DNA of 21,309 nt from Planctomycetota bacterium (lineage in GTDB: Bacteria > Planctomycetota > MHYJ01 > JACPRB01): NCBI GenBank assembly GCA_023261405.1, contig JAHFOZ010000015.1:1-21309 (forward strand). The letters run 5' to 3'. Below are positions 1-8,600 of this stretch, in pieces. The notes under the pieces are model-generated. The model had not been told where the DNA came from and did no database searches. It worked only from the letters and a program-made list of their open reading frames with translations. Position numbers and translations under genes: made by a program. Positions within the stretch are counted from its first letter, which is position 1. Each line of letters begins with the position of its first letter.

Positions 1-250
1 GCGCCGTCTCGGGGGTGTTCTGATACTTCGTCCCCTTTCTCGCGAGCATCCCAAGGGCCACGAGGGCGTCCAGGAAATCCCGGACGCTGCGGGGGTGGAA
101 CTTGAAACGCTCCCTCACGCCCTCGGCATCGAGGGGTCCCTTCGCCAGTTCGGTGTAGAGCCCGATCTCGATCGCGGTCAGCAGCGTCTTGGTCGCCCAG
201 AATCCGAAACCGAGTTGCAAGATGCGCTCGGGGCCAGGTTTGGTCACCAT
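1..250 (-). CDS. O-methyltransferase, N-terminal dimerisation domain (partial, cut by window edge)
   Basis: The reading frame starts at ATG 250 and runs off the left edge after 83 codons with no stop. The visible part begins MVTKPGPERILQLGFGFWAT and continues through 'IEIGLYTELAKGPLDAEGV' to a winged-helix-like stretch ('RSVRDFLDALVALGMLARKG'). This is the helical dimerisation module found at the N-terminus of many SAM-dependent O-methyltransferases. The SAM-binding Rossmann domain lies outside the window, so substrate and activity cannot be judged. A GAGGGAG ribosome-binding site (complement of 257-263) sits 6 nt before the ATG and supports this start. The gene follows the NmrA-like gene on the same strand after 55 bp and is probably the last visible member of the MarR operon. 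The family call is fairly secure; the function is not. Confidence 0.75.
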   Translation of the reverse strand, partial: MVTKPGPERILQLGFGFWATKTLLTAIEIGLYTELAKGPLDAEGVRERFKFHPRSVRDFLDALVALGMLARKGTKYQNTPETA

Positions 251-305
251 GCCCAGTCTCCCTCAACGGTTGCTCCGGATCTCCCGCCGTCTCCACAGTG
301 GACGG

Positions 306-1253
306 TCAGCTGAGTGGAATCCGATCCTTGTTCGCCCCCAGCCAGGTCTCGAAGGTCTGGAGCTGGGGGTTGAGCGACCTCGATGCGGCAAGGTCCCGCA
401 GGCCGCAGTAGTCGCGCTCGAAATCCCGCTTGAACTGGAACATGTTGCCCAGGTCCTCGGCACCGGGGAAGCCGAAGCCCCGATACGCCTCGGGGGTCAC
501 GGCGTTGTAGACGACCTCCCGGCCCAGCGCCTTCCCCAGCGCGGCCGCCATCTGGGCGCCCGTCAGATGCTCGCCCGCGATGCCGACGGACTTCCCGATG
601 AACTCGGCGCCGCGTTTGAAGAACCCGAAGGCGCACCGACCGATGTCCGCGGCAGCAATGCCGGGGAGCTTCCTGTCCGCCATCGGGAGGGTGAACGCCA
701 GCTTGCCGTCGGGCCCCTTTTTGGGGCCCATGCCGAAGTGGATCAGGTTGTCCCAGTAGAAGGAGGTGTGGAAGAGCGTGGTCGGCACCCCGAGGTCGGT
801 GAAGAACCGGTTCGATTCGCCTTTCGCGTCGAAGTGGGGCACCTTGTACTTTCCCTGGAGCGTCGGCATCCGGGGGTCGGCCAGCGGGACCCACTTCCGC
901 GTGTCTTCGAGCGTCGACCAGATCACGTGCCTGAGGCCCGCGTCCTTCGCGGCCTGAGCCATGGACCTGGCCTGGGCCTGCTCCTTCTCCGGAGAGAAGT
1001 GCTCCCAAAACGCCGTGACGCAATAGGCCCCGTAGGCGCCCTCGAAGGCCCGCCTGAGGGTCGCCACGTCGTCCAGATTCGCCGCGACGACCTCGGCACC
1101 GAGCCTCGCAAGCTCGAGGGCCTTGTCGCTGTCGACCTTCCTCGTCAGGGCGCGTACGGCGAAGTCGCCCTTCGAGTCCGCGAGGATCGAGCGGACAAGG
1201 CCGCCGCCCTGGGCGCCCGTCGCCCCCGTCACCGCGATGATCTTCCTGGCCAT
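306..1253 (-). CDS. NmrA-like family NAD(P)-binding protein
   Basis: This 315-aa protein begins MARKIIAVTGATGAQGGGLV. The GATGAQG nucleotide-binding loop is at residues 10-16, followed by the 'VRALTRK' strand and turn typical of atypical short-chain dehydrogenases of the NmrA/HSCARG type. A later segment, 'HFDAKGESNRFFTDLGVPTT', matches the conserved Lys/Gly region of the same family. Members bind NADP(H) or NAD(H); some act as redox-sensing regulators and others as reductases, and sequence alone does not decide which. Length is normal for the family (about 300 aa). AAGGAG (complement of 1260-1265) lies 6 nt before the ATG and overlaps the MarR stop codon, so translation is probably coupled. 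The intergenic gap is 10 bp. The protein is predicted cytoplasmic, with no signal peptide. Confidence 0.88.
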   Translation of the reverse strand: MARKIIAVTGATGAQGGGLVRSILADSKGDFAVRALTRKVDSDKALELARLGAEVVAANLDDVATLRRAFEGAYGAYCVTAFWEHFSPEKEQAQARSMAQAAKDAGLRHVIWSTLEDTRKWVPLADPRMPTLQGKYKVPHFDAKGESNRFFTDLGVPTTLFHTSFYWDNLIHFGMGPKKGPDGKLAFTLPMADRKLPGIAAADIGRCAFGFFKRGAEFIGKSVGIAGEHLTGAQMAAALGKALGREVVYNAVTPEAYRGFGFPGAEDLGNMFQFKRDFERDYCGLRDLAASRSLNPQLQTFETWLGANKDRIPLS

Positions 1254-1263
1254 AGGCTTCTCC

Positions 1264-1845
1264 TTACTGTTCCTTGGATCGTGGATCGGTCGGACGAGAT
1301 TTCTCCGCGCGCAACCCCTCCTGGACCGTCGTGATGGCGACGGATGTGCGAACCCGATCCAGAAGGCCGACGGCGAGTCTCATTTCCGCCGGGCTCAGGC
1401 AACGAAGCTTTGCGAGCACCGCGTCTATCGCCCGGTCGCACTCGGCGGCGAGCTTCATTCCCGGCCGGGTGATGCGGACCACCGCCTGCCTCCGGTCCTC
1501 GGCCTCCCGGTCGCGGCGGGCGAATCCCTTGTCGATGAGCTTGTCGAGGAGGCGCGTGATGTTGGGGCTCCGGGAGATGAGCCTCCGTGAGATTTCCAGC
1601 GTGGGATGCCCCGCCTCCCCGGCGCCCCGGAGGATTCGGAGCGCGTTATATTGTTCGTTCGACAGGCCCCAGGGTGCGAGGGCGCGGTCGATGCTGTGGT
1701 GCATGACATCGCCCGTCCGGAGGAGCACCACCGCGAGCTCCGCCTCCGGGCGGGCGAAGGGTTTCCCCTGCCGGATCTCGGAGTAGATCGGGGACGGCGT
1801 CCGTGGGATGGCCCTGGATTTCATACTCATGGATAATATATCCAT
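1264..1845 (-). CDS. MarR family transcriptional regulator
   Basis: A protein of up to 193 aa with a MarR winged helix-turn-helix. The entry helix is around residues 45-60 ('DVMHHSIDRALAPWGLSNEQ'). The recognition-helix region is at about 92-108 ('RSPNITRLLDKLIDKGF') and the wing at about 111-126, with the typical 'D.R' pattern (RDREAEDRRQAVVRIT). MarR proteins bind palindromic operators as dimers and are usually released by small phenolic or oxidative ligands. The start is uncertain: ATG at 1845, 1830 or 1824. A promoter-like element puts the -10 box at 1835-1840, so the transcript may begin near 1828. That favours a short or leaderless mRNA starting at ATG 1830 or 1824 (188 or 186 aa). The palindromes overlapping the promoter suggest that it represses itself and the downstream NmrA and methyltransferase genes. 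Confidence 0.88.
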   Translation of the reverse strand: MDILSMSMKSRAIPRTPSPIYSEIRQGKPFARPEAELAVVLLRTGDVMHHSIDRALAPWGLSNEQYNALRILRGAGEAGHPTLEISRRLISRSPNITRLLDKLIDKGFARRDREAEDRRQAVVRITRPGMKLAAECDRAIDAVLAKLRCLSPAEMRLAVGLLDRVRTSVAITTVQEGLRAEKSRPTDPRSKEQ

Positions 1846-1850
1846 GGATA
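1828..1850. promoter_or_regulatory. Candidate MarR operator: two nested palindromes
   Basis: Two perfect inverted repeats share a central arm. The first is CATGGATA-ATA-TATCCATG at 1828-1846 (8-bp arms, 3-bp spacer). The second is TATCCATGGATA at 1839-1850, a 12-bp uninterrupted palindrome. The half-site TGGATA or its complement occurs three times in 23 bp. The element covers the predicted -10 box and the first possible MarR start codon, where binding by a dimeric MarR protein would block RNA polymerase. Operator identity is inferred from symmetry and location. Confidence 0.55.
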
Positions 1851-1862
1851 GTAATAAGTCAA
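1835..1862 (-). promoter_or_regulatory. Predicted sigma70-like promoter of the MarR operon
   Basis: On the minus strand, TTGACT (1862-1857) is followed after 16 bp by TATATT (1840-1835), close matches to the -35 and -10 consensus. It lies in a short AT-rich patch within otherwise GC-rich DNA, directly in front of the MarR gene. The predicted start of transcription is near 1828, downstream of the longest possible MarR start codon at 1845. No transcript data support it; the call rests on sequence match and position. Confidence 0.5.
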
Positions 1863-2074
1863 GTCGAATCGCGCCTTTCCCGCCCGATTTCCGAAGCGGC
1901 CGGCCGCGGGTTTGAGGGAGCGCCCTGCGGAGCGGGCGTCACACGCACCTTGAACTTCGCCTTTGCGGCCTCCCGCGCGTCGTCGACCGTGGTCTTCCTG
2001 CCAAACTGCGCGATCCTGAACCACGCCGCCTCGCAGATCGGGCCGAGGAATGCCTCCGCATCCACAACCTCCAT
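1859..2074 (-). CDS. Doubtful small hypothetical protein
   Basis: This minus-strand reading frame gives 71 aa from ATG 2074, beginning MEVVDAEAFLGPICEAAWFR, with a central 'FGRKTTVDDAREAAKAKFK' helix-like stretch and a Pro/Arg-rich tail. Codon third positions are mostly G or C, as in neighbouring genes, which is why it is listed. I do not recognise a family. No ribosome-binding site is evident before ATG 2074. The frame is open upstream to an ATG at 2161, but that would overlap the sigma-factor start region. Its stop codon (1859-1861) overlaps the predicted -35 box of the MarR operon. It could be a small real gene, a remnant of a larger one, or chance in GC-rich DNA. Confidence 0.25.
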   Translation of the reverse strand: MEVVDAEAFLGPICEAAWFRIAQFGRKTTVDDAREAAKAKFKVRVTPAPQGAPSNPRPAASEIGRERRDST

Positions 2075-2154
2075 GTACAAGGGGGATGTATTGTTGTACG
2101 TTTTGCTGTTACCTTTCGCCTTCGGGAGCGTTTGCTCATGTGGGAGTCGTGGCC
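2075..2154. other. Leader/upstream region of the sigma factor gene
   Basis: This short stretch between the doubtful small ORF and the sigma gene is less GC-rich than its surroundings. It holds an inverted repeat GTACAA (2075-2080) / TTGTAC (2094-2099) with a 13-nt spacer, and a GGGAG Shine-Dalgarno-like sequence at 2142-2146. No convincing -35/-10 pair could be picked for the sigma gene. An autoregulated ECF promoter could be here but would need known consensus sequences to recognise. Confidence 0.3.
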
Positions 2155-2667
2155 GTGGCACCGCTGAGCAGCGACGAGATGCTGTCGCTGCTGGCCGCCG
2201 AACGGCGCGGCCTCGTCGGCATCCTGACGCTGATGACCGGCGACCGGCAGGACGCCGACGACCTCTTCCAGGAAGTCGCCCTCGAGGCCCTCCGGATCCG
2301 CCACACGTTCGAGCCCGGCACCAGGTTCGGCGCCTGGGCCCGTGCCATCGCCCGCCTCCAGGCGCTGCGCCACCTGCGTGCCAAGGGCCGCCGCCGCACC
2401 GTCGCGCTCAGCCCCGAGGTGATCGAACAACTCGCCCAGGATTGGGAGGAGGAACCCGACGATCGGGAACGCGCCCTGCACGAGTGCGTCCAGGGCCTGG
2501 AGCAGGAGCCGCGACGGCTTCTCGCCCTCCGCTACTCCGCCGGTCTGCCGCTCAGCCGCATCGCCCAGGAGGCCGGCCGCAGCGAAGATGCGCTCAAGGT
2601 CCACCTGTCCCGGCTGCGCAAGAAGCTTCAGGAATGCGTGGAGGCCCGCCTGAAGGAGAACGGATGA
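2155..2667 (+). CDS. ECF-type RNA polymerase sigma factor
   Basis: Starting at GTG 2155 the protein is 170 aa, a usual ECF length. Region 2 carries the motif DADDLFQEVALEAL (about residues 33-46) followed by 'FEPGTRFGAWARAIARLQAL'. Region 4 (about 118-158) has 'LLALRYSAGLPLSRIAQEAG' followed by 'RSEDALKVHLSRLRKKL', the helix-turn-helix that reads the -35 element. GGGAG at 2142-2146 lies 8 nt before this GTG. In-frame GTG codons at 2149 and 2140 are alternatives, and the frame is open further upstream without support. The last codons contain AAGGAG, and the TGA stop overlaps the ATG of the next gene (ATGA), so it is translationally coupled to a giant membrane protein with an anti-sigma-like N-terminus. 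It is probably controlled by that protein. The regulon is unknown. Confidence 0.9.
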   Translation: MAPLSSDEMLSLLAAERRGLVGILTLMTGDRQDADDLFQEVALEALRIRHTFEPGTRFGAWARAIARLQALRHLRAKGRRRTVALSPEVIEQLAQDWEEEPDDRERALHECVQGLEQEPRRLLALRYSAGLPLSRIAQEAGRSEDALKVHLSRLRKKLQECVEARLKENG

Positions 2668-2669
2668 TG
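2653..2669 (+). promoter_or_regulatory. RBS and ATGA coupling site between sigma factor and giant gene
   Basis: AAGGAG (2653-2658) lies inside the last codons of the sigma gene. The sequence ATGATG follows at 2664-2669: the first ATG overlaps the sigma TGA stop (2665-2667) and the second starts at 2667. Spacing is 5 nt to the first ATG and 8 nt to the second. The arrangement implies translational coupling and matched production of sigma factor and partner. Confidence 0.75.
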
Positions 2670-5600
2670 GAGCGCTCCGACGACTTGATTGAGCGCTGGT
2701 TCGACGGCTCGCTGGACGAAGCCGGCGTTCGAGAATTGGAGACCCTGATGAAGGCGAATCCGGAAGTCCGCCGTCGGATGGTGCGCGAAGCACGCGAGCG
2801 GGTCGACCTGGCCACCGCGCTCGGGCGGGAGCTCCCGTTGGTCCGGGCGCCGAGACCCGCCGTCCGTTCCTTCGGGATGCTGGGCTGGGCCGCGGCGGCG
2901 GCCGCCGTCCTTCTCGGCGCGGTGTGGATCTACAGGCCGCTCCCTTCGGGGGTGCAGGATCGGCCGGTGGTCCGGGCAACGGGCGACCTGACGCTGGCCA
3001 CGACCGGCACGGAACTGAAGCTGCGCTCCGGGAGCGCCCGGGCCCTGGCTCCCACGCTGTACAAGGTGTCGGGCGGCGAGCCCGGCCGAGATTCGTTGGA
3101 AGTCCTGACCCTCGTGGCGGGCCACGTTTCCCTGGACCTCAAGGACACCCTGGGCGTGGACATCCCCGCGGGGCGGCTCTTGAACGAAGGGACCCGCTAC
3201 GAAGTGCAGCTCAACCGCGCCATGGACGCCGCCCAGCTTCAGCAGCGGGTCGCCTCCGGCAAGTTCAAACCCTGGATCACCGCGCGCGTCCTGGAGGGCG
3301 CCGTCCGTTTCGTCCCCCGCGGGCAGGATGCCGCCCCGCGCCGCCTCACCCCCGAACTGGGCACCGTCGCTCTCTCCGACGATCCGGCCATCGGCCGCGT
3401 CCGCGACCGCGAGGGGATCGCCCAGGTCAAGCCGGTCGCCGCGGACCGCTGGAGCGTCGCCGGGGAAAACCTGCTGCTGGAGCCGGGCGACTGGGTCCGC
3501 ACCGGCGCGCGCGGCGCCAACGCCCTCTCGGCCTCCCTCGGCCGCGCGGGTCTCATCCTCGGGCCCGGCGCGCTTGTGGAGCTCGTGGACGCGACCACGC
3601 TCCGCCTCGTCAACGGCGAGATCGAGGTCTCCTGCCTTAAGGATGAGAATATCGAGATCCTCGGCCCGGGCGACTCCAGGTTGAAAGCCTCCGGCACTCG
3701 CGCCTACCGTGTCCATCAGGACAAGCTCAGCGCCCTGGACAAGAGCCCCGCGTGGCTCGATGGCTACAAGGGCAACGCCTCCACCGAGGCGATGGGCTCG
3801 CTCCTGGCCAGCATCGACGGGCGCGATGTTGCCCTGGAGATCGGCTACCACAAGATCGTCGTGGACATCCGCGACCAGATCGCCCGCACCGAGATCGAGG
3901 AATCCTTCGTCAACACCACGAACTCGATCCTGGAGGGCGTCTTCTACTTCCCGCTGCCGCAGGACGCCTCAATCTCCGGCTTCGGGATGTGGATCGGTGA
4001 CGAGTACGTCCATGCCGACGTCGTGGAGAAGCAGCGCGCCCGCGAGATCTACGAGACGATCCTGCGCGAGCGGCGCGACCCGGGCCTGCTCGAATGGACC
4101 GGCGGCAACATCTTCAAGGCGCGCGTCTTCCCCATCGGCGCCGAGAAACGCATCAAGATCAGCTACACCCAGGTGCTGCCGAAGGTGGGCGACACCTACC
4201 GCTACCTGTACGCGCTCCAGAGCGAGATGCTGCGGCTCCACCCCCTCAAGAAACTCCAGATCGAGGTGAAGGTCTCCTCGTCCGAGCCGCTGTCGGCCGT
4301 GGCGTGCCCGTCGCACCCCTGCCGCATCCGGACGAGCGGCGCCGCCGCGTCCGTCGAGTTCGACGCGCAGGAGTACGCGCCCCGGTCCGACTTCGAGCTA
4401 CGCGTGACGACGCGCGCGGAGGCCGGCGCGCTGACGGTGGTGCCGCACCGCCGCGCCGACGACGGCTACTTCCTGGTCGGCTTCAATGTCCCGGCGGCGG
4501 GAGAAGGACGCCGCGAGACGCTCCCGGACGGCAAACCGCTGTCGCTCATCGTCGTGGCCGACACGTCGGGTTCGGTGGCCGGGGCGGCGCGGAAGACCCA
4601 GCTCGCCTTCATCGACGCGCTGTTGACGTCGCTTTCCAAGGCCGACCGCTTCATGGTGCTGACCAGCGACACGGAGCCGCGCTGGTTCGCGACGGACATG
4701 GCCCCCGCGCGCGACGAGGAGATCGCCAAGGCGCTGCGCTTCGTGGCGGCGCGCCGGCCCCTGGGCTGGACCGACCTGGACAAGACCTTCGACGCGGTAC
4801 TGGGGAAGGCGGCTGACGGGATGCACGTCGTCTACGTCGGCGACGGGACGGTGACGACGGGCGACGCGGATCCCGTGGCCTTCGCCCAGAGGCTGAAGGC
4901 GAAGTTCCGCGGCAAGGGCAGCTTCCACGCGGTGGCCCCGGGGGCGGCCTTCGAACCGGGCGTGATGAAGGCCATCGCCGGCCTCGGCGGCGGCTCGTGG
5001 CGCGAGATCGGCGGCGGGACCGACCCGGCGAAGGCGGCCTATCAGCTCCTGAAGGAAATGGCGGCGCCCGGCTTCAAGGACGTGAGCGTCGAGTTCAAGG
5101 GCGCGGCCGTGGCGGCGGTCTATCCCGAGACGATCCCCAACGTGCCGGCGGGGACGCAGCAGTTCATCGTGGGGCGCTTCAACCCGACGGGCGGCGAGGT
5201 CCGGGGCAAAGTCGTCGTGCGCGGCACTCTCGACGGCCGCCCGGTGAGCTATTCGGGCGAGCTGGTGCTGGCCGGCGCCGACGAGGGCAACTCGTTCATC
5301 CCTCGCCTCTGGGCGCGCCACCACCTGGACCACCTGCTGGAGCAGGGATCGGCGGCCGGGATCAAGGAGCGGATCATCGCGCTGTCCGAGGACTATCAGA
5401 TCATCACGCCCTACACGTCGTTCCTCGTGTTGGAGAGCGACGCCGACCGCGAGCGCTTCGGCGTCAAGAAGCGCTTCCGGATGCGCGACGGCGAGGAGTT
5501 CTTCGCGCAGGGGCGTCAGGACGCGAACTTGGAACTGGCGCGCCAGCAGATGCTGCGGGCGCGCTCGTGGCGGGTCCGCCTCCAGCGCGACGCGCTCTCG

Positions 5601-8600
5601 ACGATCGCTAAGATGGGCCGCGACCTGATGGAGGCCCTGGCGCCGGAGATGCTGGTGGACTCCTTATCGCGGGGCCAGTTCGGCGGCCGCCTTCGACCGC
5701 TCGGTGGGGTGTTCGGCTTCACGGCATCAGAGTCCAACTTGTGGGCCTCATACAGGGACGGCGAAGAGCTCCGTTTCGCCCCCAGCAGGGAGAAGATGCC
5801 AGCGCAGGGCGAAGAGTCCGACCGAAACGAGTCAGGCGATTTGGAGCAGTCGGAGAAGCAATTGTCCTTGGACGAACCGGCCTCCGCCCCGGCGCCCTCC
5901 GAGTCGCGGGAGTCGGGCAAGGAAGACGCCTTCGAGGGGCTCAAGGCCGACAAGGACGAGAAGTCTCGGGGAAACGGCCGGAGGATGAACCTCCGGGGCC
6001 GCGCCAGGGACGCTCTCTCCAGGGAGAAGCGGTCGCCGATGAGACTGGTCCAGGCTGGGACGGAATACGGTTGGGGCGGGGACTTTCGCGAAGCTCCGCC
6101 GCGCGATTTCCTCGGGGGCGTCTTCCCCGACCTGACCCCGGTCCAGCCGGGCGTCTTCGACGCCAAGTGGCCCAAGGAGGTCATGGACTTCATCAAGGCG
6201 CTGGACCATCGCGCCGCCGCGACCCGCGGGGTGCGCGTCGTCGTCTCCGGACGCGAGGGATATTCCACCGAGACGATCGTCGGGCCCAAGGCCTGGGCCG
6301 TCGTGCCCTCGCCGATCCCCGGCCAGGGATTCCGGATCGACTGGTCCGTCGGGAACGAGCGCGGCGCGATCGACGCGACCTGGCTGACCGCCTCCCTCCG
6401 GCCCCGTCAGGAGGGCGACGAGAACGCGTGGCCGAGGCCCCTGGACTGGTACTTCGAAGAGACCTTCCGCCAGTATGTCGGATATACGGTCGAACTGGCG
6501 GCCGGCGCCGACGGCACGACGGTGCTGACGCTGCGCCATCCGCAGGCGCCCAAGAACGCGACCGTGGTCGTGGCCGATCCCCGGCGCGGCGTGGTGCTTG
6601 AGGTCCGGTCCACGGTGGACGGCAAGATCCAGGCGACGACGCTCTTCGAGGACTTCGTGGAAGTCTCGGGCGCCCTCTGGCCTCGGAAGCGGACCTTCCG
6701 CACCGCCGACGGCGTAGCGGGCGACCCGCTCGTCATCGACGTTCGAGCATCGGCGGACCCGGGTGCCGATATCGCGGCGCGCCTGACCCTGCGCGCGCAG
6801 GCCCTGGTGCTGGGCCCCGAGCCTGCCTCGATCGACGCGGCCCGCCAGGCCGTGACGGACGGGAAGGCGACCCTGGAGGATCACTGGATGGTCCTGCGCC
6901 ACTGGGCGGGACGCCAGGATTGGGACAAGGCCGAGCCGGCCGTCAAGGCCGTCGAGGCGGCGGCCGCCGGCAGGACGGCGCTCGTCCCGATCCGCGCAGC
7001 GATCCTTCTGGAGCGGCGCCGGCTGGAGGAACTTCGGAAATTCGTGCTCGAGACCGCGGGAGCACTCCGGGAGCGGCCCGCCGACTACGCCGCCGCGCAC
7101 CAGCTTCTCGGGTATGCTGGATCGTTCAACCAGGGCAACGAGCGCCTCGAGGTGGTTCGTCTCCTGAAGCCGGTCTTCGAGCGGCGGACGGGGATCATCG
7201 AAGCGGCGCTGGAATATGAGAACCAGGTGCTCAACGGCCTCAACGCGATGGGGCGGCCCGAGGCGGTCTTCTCGCAGCAGAAGTCGATGGCGGAGCGCTT
7301 CCCGAAGGTCGTGTGGGTGCAGATCGCCTGTGCCCAGGCGATGGCGCGGCGTTCCCGTGTGGATGAAGCGCTCGCCTTCCTCAAGTCGAGGGAAGCCGGC
7401 GGCTGGAAGGACGAGGAGATTGGACAACTCCGTCGGGCGGCGGGCGACATCCTGCTCGCGGCGTACCGTCTGGAGCCCTTCCTGGCGCACATGGACGCGT
7501 GGAGGACGGAGAAGCCGATCACGCTGAACGCGTACGACTTCAACAAGGTCCTCTCGGCCTATATCCTGCTGGACCGCGTCGCGGGGGCCGACGCGCTGAT
7601 GGCCGAGTGGCTCGCGGGCGAGCACGCCGACCGCCTGATGGCGGCCGTGCAGCACCAGTGCGGGCAGGGATACCTGATGTACCGCAGCCGCCTCGATCCC
7701 GAGGGGGCCGTGAAGATGGCCGCGACGGCCCGGCGTCTGCTGGACCGTAAGGAGTTCGTGCCGCATGTCGCGACCATCGTCGCTGACGGGCGCTTCGACC
7801 AGACGGATGCGGGGCGGGCGTTCCTCCTCGAATTGTACGCCGACCTGAAGGCGCGGGCGCCGGTGATGGAGACCGAGCGGCTGCTGCGTCACTTCAACTG
7901 GGTGCGCGGCCGCCTGAACACCGACGAGGGCGAGGCGGGCTGGCAGGCCATCCTCGACCAGGTCTACCTCCGCTGGCAGGGCGGGGAAGGGGACGACAAG
8001 GCGAGCCTGCAGGACATCGTGGCCACCCACGGCCGCACCGAGTTGAAGCTGAAGCTCTTCCGCGCCCTCGGCGCCACGGGGCAGCCCCAGCTCTTCGAAC
8101 TGCTGCTGGGGCAGCCGTGGACGGCCGACTCGGAGAAGGAGTTCGTGGGGCTGCTGCCGAAGCTCAAGACGGCGCACCTCTTCCATCGCTTCATGGACTG
8201 GCTGCCCGCGGCGCGGGCGAAGGTCGGGATGGCGGCGCTTCCGGACGTCAACGCGATGCCGCGCCGCAAGCTGGCGGAAGCCAACGCCGCGGCGCTGCGC
8301 GAGGCGCGGGGCGCGGCCGTCGATCTGCTGGCGACGCTCGAAGGCCGTGACGACTTGAAGGAGCTGCGGAACTGGATCGCCGCCGAACGCCTGTACCTGC
8401 AGGGGCGACTGAAGCGCGACCTGGCGAAGGTCGGCGCGGCGGCGCTGGAGCAGCTCAAGGCGATCAAGGGGAAGGACCTGGAGGCCCGGATCCTGGCCGG
8501 GCGGATGGCCTGGACGGCGCAGTTCGCGGCGGTCCAGGAGGCCATCGACCCGGCGCTCGTGCTGGCGGCCCTGGCGGCGGGCGAAGCGGCCTCGCCGGAA

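Noticed and set aside
711..729. Perfect 7-bp GGGCCCC/GGGGCCC hairpin with a T5 loop, resembling a terminator
   Set aside because: It lies inside the NmrA-like coding region and is explained by codons for Gly-Pro-Lys-Lys-Gly-Pro; there is no T-tract after the stem.
189..1334. Plus-strand frame of 381 codons over the NmrA-like gene
   Set aside because: It is an antisense shadow of a gene with clear family motifs; the translation has no domain.
1803..2663. Upstream extension of the giant gene frame to 1803
   Set aside because: It overlaps the whole sigma factor in another frame and gives Pro/Arg-rich nonsense; ATG 2664 has a ribosome-binding site and the ATGA overlap.
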